DNA of 64,000 nt from Capra hircus (taxonomy: Eukaryota; Chordata; Mammalia; Artiodactyla; Bovidae). Under the pieces are notes generated by a model. The model was not told the origin of the DNA. It did no database searches and was given only the letters and a program-made list of their open reading frames with translations. How positions within the stretch are numbered: the first letter of the stretch is position 1; every line of letters begins with the position of its first letter. Both the position numbers and the translations under genes were made by a program. The DNA lies in NCBI RefSeq assembly GCF_001704415.2, contig NC_030827.1, forward strand, positions 42,846,271-42,910,270, read 5' to 3'. Below are positions 56,038-64,000 of the stretch, piece after piece.

Positions 56038-57149
56038 AGAATAAATTTTAAAATTAAACATGCCTTTGGTTATTGATCTGAGATATGCATGGCAATCTAT
56101 ATATTTTTGATAATAAATTGTGAGATGTTAGAATATTTAATTTATAAAGTTATTTGCTTTTATTACAAAACTTTTTGACAGTTTAAAACTTTTTGACAGT
56201 TTCTTTTCTTACCTGCTTAGATGTTAATAATATTTGGTTGGTAATATTTCAACCAACCTTGAAATAAAGTCAACTTAGTCATGGTGTTGCAGTATTTTAA
56301 TATGCCTGTTGAACGAATTGACTAAGAATGAAGTTTTCCATCACTGAGTTCCCTTTTCAGATGATTGTATCAAAAGTCACACTAGCCAATGAATTGCAAA
56401 GCTTACACTCTTCTTAAATGTTCTGGAGCTCTGGAAATACTTTTCTTGAAGATTTTGAGAGAAGTCATTAATAAAAGTTTTGTGTCAAGCAACATTCTGG
56501 GGTAAACTCTGTGGTCAAAAATTTCCTAATGGCTCTCCAATTTTAGTATTTTTACTGAGTTGCTTTTTAGTTGTTTATATTTTCTCAGGCAATATCCATT
56601 TCATGTTGATTTTTAAATATATTAGTGTGGTAGTCTTTCTATCTGCAGACAGAAAATTTATTTCCCTGTGTATTTATATTGTCTTTATTAGATTTTCCAA
56701 AGGATACTCTATTTTATTGGTCTCTTCTATAATTGTATTTTTAATTGTTTTCTAATTCATTAATTCTACTTTTAATTGATGCTGTTCTTGGAATTATTTT
56801 GTTTTTCTTATTCTAACTTCTTGAATTAAAAGTTCAGCTCAATTATTTCCTTTCTAATCTAATAACTATGAAGTGATGCCTATTAAGTGTGTTTTTTCTA
56901 TATTCTGTATGTTTTAATATATTCTTAACTTTTAGAGTCTATAACTGCAACTTTTATTTCCTCTTTAAAATTAGATAGTATACTTGAGGTACCAAGTGAT
57001 TTTAATTTTAGATTGTATAGTTTGTTATTTAATTCTGATACCATTTAATTGTGAACAGAGGATGTAGTTTAAGTATTTAGAAGTTTCCATTTTGAAAAAA
57101 AAAATTCATTCATGTAAACAGTCACCACTAGCATGTAGATGTGATTAGT
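56038..57149. other. No gene; small tandem repeat
   Basis: Strongly AT-rich. It contains an exact 18-bp tandem pair (AAAACTTTTTGACAGTTT at 56167-56184 and 56185-56202). A 91-codon frame (56480-56755) is hydrophobic only because of T-rich codons. Confidence 0.4.
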
Positions 57150-57345
57150 AACCAATGATTCCCATACCTTATTGAACATTAGAATAACCTAGAGATCTTG
57201 TTAAAACACAGTTGCTTGTTCCACCCTTTCAATTTCAAAACTCAGTAAGTCTAGACTGAGGCTCAATAATTTTCCTTTCTAAAAAGTCTCCAGGTATTGC
57301 TGATGCCCCCAGAGTGGGGACCACATTCTGGGAATCAAAATTATA
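57150..57345 (+). mobile_element. MER5A-type hAT DNA transposon fossil
   Basis: Words in family order: GAACATTAGAATAACCTAGAGATCTTGTTAAAACACAG, CTCAGTAAGTCTAGACTGAGGC, TCTCCAGGTATTGCTGATGCCCCCAGAGTGGGGACCACATTCTGGGAATC. Nonautonomous, no coding capacity. Confidence 0.75.
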
Positions 57346-60300
57346 AAGAGATTTCATTTTAATCAGAGGATATTATACTTAATAAAACTGGAAATTATAG
57401 TTATTGCAGATCTTTAGATGAAGGAAATGACTTGATGAAAGTGATTTTTTCCCAAAATTTATTTGACAAGAGATTAAGGAAGAATTTTTATGATATTAAT
57501 AGAACCTATGTTTGGAATAACCAGCTATAGAAACTACTCACGGATGTGAACTTTTCAAGGTGTAAGCTAAGGTGGTCATGGGCAGAATAGGAAGAATGTG
57601 AAAGAAACAGAAAGAAAAATAAGTGCATCAGAATGTTATGTCACTCTGTTTTTGGAATATAATGAGACAATTAAAGGTCACTGGTAAAGTGGGATCTTGG
57701 TCTGGGGCTAAGATGAGGAGAAGGAGGCACAAAGGGCATACCATTTAAGCAAGCACTTACTGGTCTCCCCCACATCTTTCTACTAGACCTGTGTTTTATC
57801 AGGGTGAAGACAGTGACTACTTCTGAGATTCCTGCAGGGTATGGAAGAGTAAAATTTCTATTGCTGTTGAAATTATGAAAATATTCTGCACATGTCAATT
57901 ATGGTAACATTCAGATCCAAAGACTAACTTTCAGAATTTTACCTTTAAACTTCTCATATAATGGCTGGATTACTTTCATCAAATAGAAGAGATTGGGAGG
58001 GTGTGGGATTTTTAGTTGCATTGTATCCACACATCAGTGAGGAACTGACAGAACTTGCCTAAATGTAGATGGTGAGTAGTTTATTAGATAACCAGCACCT
58101 GTTATCCAAAGGTACATGCCTAGTTGATCTCAGTGGAAGCAAACACTGGGTAACTGCAGCAAGAGAACACAGAAAGAGATAGGCATAAGGAAGTTATCCT
58201 TAGAGACAAAAGGGGAAGGGGTCTGGCAGGGACAGAGCATCATCAGCTGTTTTAGGGTAGGATAGAAATACTAGGCCTCTTAACCAGAACTAAGATAAAA
58301 GCCTAAATACCCAAATGTACCATAAGATTTGCTTTAGGATATTGGAAGAAACTAAGTGTTATTAGATAACTTCCACATAAACTTAACCACTTGAGCGCAA
58401 ACTTAACAAGTTTCCACAGAAAACCTAAAGGAGGGCCAGAAGCTGAGACAGAAAAGCTATTTTCTAGAGTATATCATTCCTTCAAACACAATAATAAAGA
58501 AAAGTTATACCACTGAAAAGTAAAAGTTGTTCTCTAAGGACATGCCTGCCATGTGTTTTATGTATGTGGATTAAATTCCTTCCAGCATACTACCATAAAT
58601 GTTGACATTATCCCTCAGAAATCTTTCACTCCTGAAAGTATACATTTGGTAAGAAAAACTGAGTCAGTGATTTGTACATATATAAATCAGGTTTTTCTTT
58701 CCTTTGGAGACAATTTTGGTCTGAAAGCCTGGAAAAAATAAATAAAAAATAAATGAAAATAAAAAGGGAAAGCAGAAAAGTTAGAAAACATAGCCCAAAT
58801 GACAGTAAATGTTAATGGTCTGATCACACACATGAAAATTGTCCTTCAAACTGAAGTGTATATTAAATAGTAATGGATAGATATACTTCTCTGTGGGATC
58901 TGATTTGTCTAGCAAATCCTTACTGACATATACTCTCATTTACTACTATATAGCCTTTTGAAAATGCCATTCCAGCAGAGCATAAAAAAGGTTATTTAGA
59001 TTAAGTATAGTTACAAGATAAGCAGTATACTGAGTTCATTGGACTTCATGCGCACTCATTTAATTTCCACCGCTCCATTACTCTGAATCAAACTGTCCCT
59101 GAAAGAACAAGAGGAAGGAAAAGGGCATTAAAAAACACAAATCACAAAGTAGAGAACATTCTTCTTAAAAACGAAATGGTTTCCATGTGTTACCATTTAA
59201 TACCATGGAAATACTTTCTTGACTTTTATAGCATGCAAAGAAATTGCACCAATCTATTAAAGAATGCAATAAAAAAAGTCTTTGAGGTGGGTTAACATTT
59301 TCCAGGTCTTTATCATTCTAGATGAGCTTGGAACTTCAAAACATTGTAAAATATTATAAATGGCATCCATTTGCAACTGTGTGCAGCTTATGGCATAATG
59401 AATGCATGACCACTTAACCGTTTATTGAATACAGGAAGAAATACGATGAGACCTTTGGTAACATGTTTTAAAATAAGGCCCATAGCCAGACTTTAAAGAA
59501 AGACAGAGTGCCAAAACAGTTTATCTTTTCCTTTTTTCCTTTTAACTTTAGTGCCACTAAGGGCCAGAATGAGGCTCTTTGGACTTCATTTGAAATTCAA
59601 GTAATTAATAAAACCAGAGAAAATAATTTTTAGAGGGACAAGGTATTGTGATAAAGTATAAACAAGAAAGGCCTGAAGTTTAGAGGACAGAAAATGACAG
59701 TGCTAATAATAAAAGTTATACTGCGTGATTTAAGTAATTGTTAAGACCTTTCACATGTTCCGTTTGCATTTGACAGTGGCTGAACTTTATTAGCCTTTAA
59801 TGGCCTTCATTAAATTATATTTGGTATCTAAGAGGCTATGCATTGAATGGGGATCATGAGGACGATCTCCTTTATCAGAGCATATTCCTCAACTAAGGAG
59901 GTATGACCCTCAGCATCTTGTGTTAGCAGATAATGTGCTTTCTGTCTTATTTCAGACAGTGGAGAAATGGCAATTTTTATAGATTTTCTCTCAGTGGACT
60001 CCTTCCCAGTAACATTTAAACATTCTCTATCTTTAAAAAATTCCCTCCTTAACTCTTCATCTTCCTACAGTTATTTTACTGCTCTAGTTGCTATTGTTCT
60101 TTGTATCAACCTCCTCACAAGTAGAAAAGCATTGTCCTCACCTTCTTACCTCTAACTCTCTCCCCAACCCACCATAATCTGGTTCTTCACTGATCCCTCC
60201 TCAACTCACATCAAGGTCACTAGCAACTGCCATGTAGATTAAGTAAATTTAAACTTTCAGTCATTATCTAATGCATCTTCCTATAATGAGTCCTTATTAG

Positions 60301-60630
60301 ATGACTATTTTTTGTAAAAAAACAAAACAAAACAAAATACCCCCCCCATTATTTTTGCTCATTGTTCATAAATATGTAGGCTTCCTAGGTTCTTTCCTAA
60401 ACCTGTTTATCTTGTGAATCCATGACTTCTTCCTAGGAAACTCATTCCCTCTCTAGCTTCAGTTAATGACACCACAACATGTACCTACAACCAGACAATA
60501 AATTCATAGGAACAAGACCCTTGGCTGTATCTACATAACACCAAGTAGTTCCTGGCACATAGTAGGCTGTTAGTAAATATCTCTTTCCTGACTAGCTGAC
60601 ATATCTTCCTTTTCAATTGAAAGTCTCTCT
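57346..60630. other. 3.3-kb repeat-poor stretch
   Basis: No repeat or gene recognised. 59,000-59,950 has complex, non-repetitive text with homeobox-like TTAAT/ATTA words (for example at 59,795-59,820) and could be conserved non-coding sequence. That is only a guess without alignments. Confidence 0.4.
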
Positions 60631-60842
60631 GGACTTCCCTGGTGGCTCAGATGGTAAAGCTTCTGTCTACAATGCAGGAGACCTGGGTTCAATCCCTAGG
60701 TCTGGAAGATTTTTTTGGAGAAGGAAATGGCAACCCACTCAAGCACTGTTGCCTAGAAAATCCCATGGATGGAGGAGCTTGGTGTAGGTTACTGTCCATG
60801 GAGTCTCAAAGAGTCGGCACGACTGAGCGACTTCACTTTCTG
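60631..60842 (+). mobile_element. Bov-tA SINE
   Basis: Sense copy GGACTTCCCTGGTGGCTCAG with an intact B-box (GGGTTCAATCCC), a T-run expansion (GAAGATTTTTTTGGAG) in the linker, and the end GCACGACTGAGCGACTTCAC. Confidence 0.9.
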
Positions 60843-61235
60843 TTACCTGGAACTCAGGATTTCCTAAAATAAATTTGTCATTTCCTTGAGCTACTTGCAA
60901 CTCCCACCCCCATGTTCCTTTCTCCGGTTTGAGAGACAGAACCTGCTCCTTCAGCGCACTTCCTGATTTACATCAGTGTGCCGTGAGCCATCAAGGTACC
61001 CAGATGAGTGCCCTGTGAGTCCTTAACTTCCACAACGTCCTGTTTTTCTAATCCTCCCCTTCTATCCATTCTCATCACCCCCATCTCAAGTATCAAGAAG
61101 CAATTAGGTATAGACTTCAACTCCTTCAGCAGCCTGCCAGCTCCTTTCCCGTTCTTTAGTCTTAATACAATTTTTTATTTAGACTGGGTAAATTTTTTTT
61201 TTTTACCGAATAAATTTTAAGAAAGAGTGTTGTTT
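60843..61235. other. No gene or assigned repeat
   Basis: Unassigned pyrimidine-rich sequence. Confidence 0.35.
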
Positions 61236-61285
61236 TTTAGTGGCCCAATTGTATCTGACTCTTTTATGACCCCATGGACGAATTG
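61236..61285 (-). mobile_element. Bov-tA SINE remnant
   Basis: GTGGCCCAATTGTATCTGACTCTTTTATGACCCCATGGAC is about 45 bases of the reversed SINE 3' body; nothing else of it remains. Confidence 0.6.
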
Positions 61286-61389
61286 AGAGAGCAGCATTGA
61301 TGTAAATACACTACCATGTGTAAAATAGCTAGCAAGAAGCAGCCATTTAGCACAGCGAACTCAGCTCGGTGCTCTTTGATGACTGAGAG

Positions 61390-61535
61390 GCTGGGTTGTG
61401 GGTGGGAGGGAGGGAGGCTCAAGAGGGAGGGGAAATATGCATAGTTACAGCTGATTCATGTTGTACAGTAGAAACCAACACAACGTTGTAAAACAATTAT
61501 CCTCCTATTACAAATAAAATGTAAAAAAGAAACAA
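61390..61535 (+). mobile_element. Ruminant L1 3' UTR
   Basis: Sense-oriented: GGTGGGAGGGAGGGAGGCTCAAGAGGG, ATATGCATAGTTACAGCTGATTCATG, GTAGAAACCAACACAACGTTGTAAA, then an A-rich tail. Its G-rich part is the complement of the C-rich block in the other L1 ends. Confidence 0.75.
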
Positions 61536-62333
61536 TTAAAATACATCATCCATATCTGGATTCTGTCATCATGTTAAATCCTTACTGTGGTCAACCCATG
61601 ACTCCTCTGATAGCCTAGTTGTTTATTACGTAGGTATATGACTGATTGCCCTTTTCATTCTTGTGCCTTTTCTTTTACTATCCAAAGGTATTCCCAGTTT
61701 AACATAGATTCCCTACAGAGGACTATGATAAACCCAAATAAATGACTCTAGTTCTAAGTACTTTAGCACGTAGAGGGAGAAAGCTATATTTTTTTCTATG
61801 GGCCTTTCCTTGGAAGATTTCAGCACAACAGGAAAAAAAGTCTCTTTTGCCTACATATGGTTTTACTGAGAATTTTTATTAGTCTAAGAGTGTGGGAGCA
61901 TAGGTAGAAAGCATCTGTTCTTTTAAACTGGTTACGTCCTTCTAGAGTTGCTGGTTTGTTGTAACACTGTGAAGATTGGGACAGGATTTCCCATGTATAA
62001 GCATGTAAAATACTTCTAATTTAAAGACCAAGATATTTTAATATAATAAATGTAAGTGAGACATGAGCCACTCGATGTCCCCTAATTCCTTGACTTGCTT
62101 GAGTGAATAGAACATTTAAGCTTTGTATAAAATTGTCTTCAGTGCCTCTTTCTCCTAAGGTAAAGGTCCACCTTACCTCCCGATATCTCCAGGGATTTTT
62201 GATGGAGGCTTAAATTTCCCTTGGACTTCCTTGGCGCTAATAAACCTATTCCACTAAACCAATCTCCAGGGTGTGTGTCACCAAATGCACATGCTCTTCT
62301 GTTACCACAGTCGATCACTCTTCTGCACACCGC
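61536..62333. other. No gene or assigned repeat
   Basis: Unassigned AT-rich sequence. Confidence 0.35.
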
Positions 62334-62761
62334 CCAATCACTCTTTTTTTTTTCTTATTGTTTTACTTTATTTTACTTTACAATACTGTATTGGTTTTGC
62401 CATACATTGACATGAATCCAACACAGGTGTACATGCGTTCCCAAACATGCACCCCCCTCCCACCTCCCTCCCCATAACATATCTCTGGGTCATCCCCATG
62501 CACCAGCCCCAAGCATGCTGTATCCTGCGTCAGACATAGACTGGCGATTCAATTCTTACAGAATAGTATACATGTTACAATGCTATTCTCCCAAATCATC
62601 CCACCCTCTCCCTCTCCCTCTGAGTCCAAAAGTCCGTTATACACATCTATGTCTTTTTTGCTGTCTTGCATACAGGGTCGTCATTGCCATCTTTCTAAAT
62701 TTCATATATATGTGTTAGTATACTGTAAAAAAAAAAAAAAAAAAAAACACCAATCACTCTT
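62334..62761 (-). mobile_element. Ruminant L1 3' end with tails at both ends and a 12-bp duplication
   Basis: L1 3' UTR in reverse orientation, with T tail at left (from 62346), TACTGTATTGGTTTTG and the C-rich block, ending TTAGTATACTGT near 62726. About 21 A and the bases CA follow. The whole is bounded by CCAATCACTCTT at 62334-62345 and 62750-62761. The A run inside the duplication on the 5'-truncated side is not expected for a simple insertion. Confidence 0.85.
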
Positions 62762-62879
62762 AAAAGACCCAACTCAATGAGTGTTTGTATGAAAGTTGTG
62801 GAACAACGGAGAGCTGAGGAAACCTAACAGCAATGTTCTGAGTTAGTCTCAGGGCTTCTTCTAAGGCAGTTTGGGTGTA

Positions 62880-63065
62880 AGTCACTCAGTTATGTCGGAC
62901 TCTTTGCGACCCCACCAGGTTTCTCCAACCATGGTATTTTCCAGACAAGAATACTGGAGTGGGTTGCCATTTCCTTCTTCAGGGATCTTCCTGACTCAGG
63001 GATGAAACCTTGGTCTCCCACATTGCAGGCAAACTCTTTACCATCTGAGCCACCAGGGAATCCCA
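62880..63065 (-). mobile_element. Bov-tA SINE
   Basis: Reverse-oriented, from AGTCACTCAGTTATGTCGGAC to GAGCCACCAGGGAATCCC. About 15 bases after GCGACCCCA (normally the TGGACTGTAGCC part) are deleted. Confidence 0.88.
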
Positions 63066-63439
63066 GAACAGTGGAGAAAGATTGCTGTCTGATAAAGAAT
63101 CCATAACATTTTTGAGCGAGCTTGGTAATCATTGATTAGGCAGTCATTTATCCTAATACAGCTTAACATGTCTTTTTCTATAACCATAGAAATGTGATGT
63201 GAGTTTATAATCTGATACTCTACTGCCTTTTTTTTTTTTTTTTTTTTTACTCTCAGAATACAACATCTGGAATTCCCTAGATATTAAGACTGAAAGTTGA
63301 GATGAAGTTACTATTATAGTGGAAGTGGAAAGATTAACAATAATGTTGACTAAACAGCATTTAGAGATACATGAAGTGTTTGAGGGACATTATTGGATGT
63401 GGGTTTTACTGTGGAATAGAAAAATCTTACTGTTAAAAA
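63066..63439. other. No gene; T tract
   Basis: Unassigned sequence with a 21-base T run at 63228-63248. Confidence 0.4.
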
Positions 63440-63734
63440 TAGCCATGTGTGGTGTGTATTGTAGTTTATAGGCTTCCCTGGTGGCTCAGATGGTAAAGAA
63501 TCTGCCTGCAATGTTGGAGACCCAGGTTCAATCCCTGGGTTGGGAAGTTCCCCGGGAGAAGGGAATGACAGTCCACTCCAGTGTTCTTGTCTGGAGAATT
63601 GTATGAACAGAGGAGCCTGGAGGGCTCCATGGAGTCGCAGTCCATGGGGTTGCAAAGGGTTGGACACAACTGAGTGAATAACACTTTCACTTTCATTTTC
63701 AAGTATAGCCATGTATGGCTATATTGTAGTTTAT
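63440..63734 (+). mobile_element. Bov-tA SINE between ~30-bp direct repeats
   Basis: Sense SINE at 63470-63700 (GGCTTCCCTGGTGGCTCAG, B-box GGTTCAATCCC, TTTCACTTTCATTTTCAAG tail). The flanks 63440-63469 and 63706-63734 share TAGCCATGT-TGG and TATTGTAGTTTAT, about 26 of 30 bases. The body has a small duplication of the TCCATGGAGTCGCAG/TCCATGGGGTTGC words. Confidence 0.88.
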
Positions 63735-64000
63735 CTATTCGATAGTTAATAGGTAACAGGATGTTCAAGATCACATTTCTTGATACTTTCTGGATACTAA
63801 TTTTCAAAATAGTGACAGAGCAAGAAAATTTTAATAATGTAATGCATTTAAGAAGAAAGTCAGAATTTCTTATAAACCCATATGAGTTCTTTGTTGAATA
63901 TACATAAACAAAGCATAACAAAAGACAGATTCTCTCCAGGAATATGTAGGAATCCTAAGCTTCTGTCACCATTGTGTTTGTCCAGCTTGCTAGCTATATA
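63735..64000. other. No gene or assigned repeat
   Basis: AT-rich sequence to the window end; nothing recognised. Confidence 0.35.

Noticed and set aside
56480..56755. Hydrophobic 91-codon frame as a membrane protein
   Set aside because: Hydrophobicity follows from T-rich codons in AT-rich DNA; there is no other gene signal.
1..64000. CRISPR arrays, operons, prophage or other prokaryotic systems
   Set aside because: Everything identifiable is ruminant interspersed repeats; no regularly spaced repeats or compact gene clusters exist.

Overview
This is nuclear DNA from a ruminant, most likely a bovid. The diagnostic evidence is many copies of Bov-tA/BovA2 SINEs, BovB (RTE-clade) LINEs and ruminant-type L1 3' ends, over a layer of old mammalian repeats (MIR, L2, MLT1-like LTR, MER5A, hAT-like, old L1). 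The sequence does not tell cattle, sheep, goat, buffalo or deer apart with confidence. I found no cellular protein-coding gene, no recognisable processed gene copy, no tRNA or rRNA gene, no CpG-island promoter and no CRISPR array. All long open frames I could recognise are BovB reverse-transcriptase remnants or the opposite strand of them. The window reads as an AT-rich intergenic region or the inside of a very large intron.

Layout. 1-13 kb: scattered SINEs, two BovB 3' fragments, a G+C-richer patch at 2.7-4.3 kb holding an odd deletion-rich duplicate, and mostly unassigned DNA at 6.8-9.5 kb. 13.8-20.7 kb: the densest repeat block, with an MLT1-like LTR, then a Bov-tA SINE split by a BovB. 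That BovB has an inverted 5' part and was itself split by a second BovB. Another BovB, two SINEs and an L1 3' end follow. 20.7-28 kb: AT-rich DNA with L2 and hAT-like fossils, a BovA2 with a perfect target-site duplication that abuts a TG array, and a cleanly bounded BovB. 28-36 kb: a BovB inside an ancient repeat, several other ancient repeats, and an old L1/HAL1-like element split by an LTR-like insertion. 36-49 kb: SINEs, one BovB with a 7-bp duplication, a 3.3-kb stretch with no recognised repeat (38.8-42.0 kb), CHR-2 and LTR-like fossils. 49-64 kb: an old L1 in reverse orientation, a recent 44-bp tandem duplication, a BovB/SINE pair, MER5A, another repeat-poor stretch (57.3-60.6 kb), and a small L1 insertion carrying homopolymer tails at both ends between perfect 12-bp duplications.

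There are no genes acting together here. What the window records is retrotransposition history: insertion order can be read from nesting, and mechanism from junctions (duplications, microhomology, 5' inversion). I see no evidence of a new biological system. The most informative items are the three-layer nest at 14.6-18.9 kb, the two BovB 5' inversions that start at nearly the same element position, the two-tailed L1 at 62.3 kb, and the deletion-biased duplicate at 2.8/4.1 kb, which may be an assembly artefact. Repeat family names come from memory of consensus sequences and were not checked against a database.
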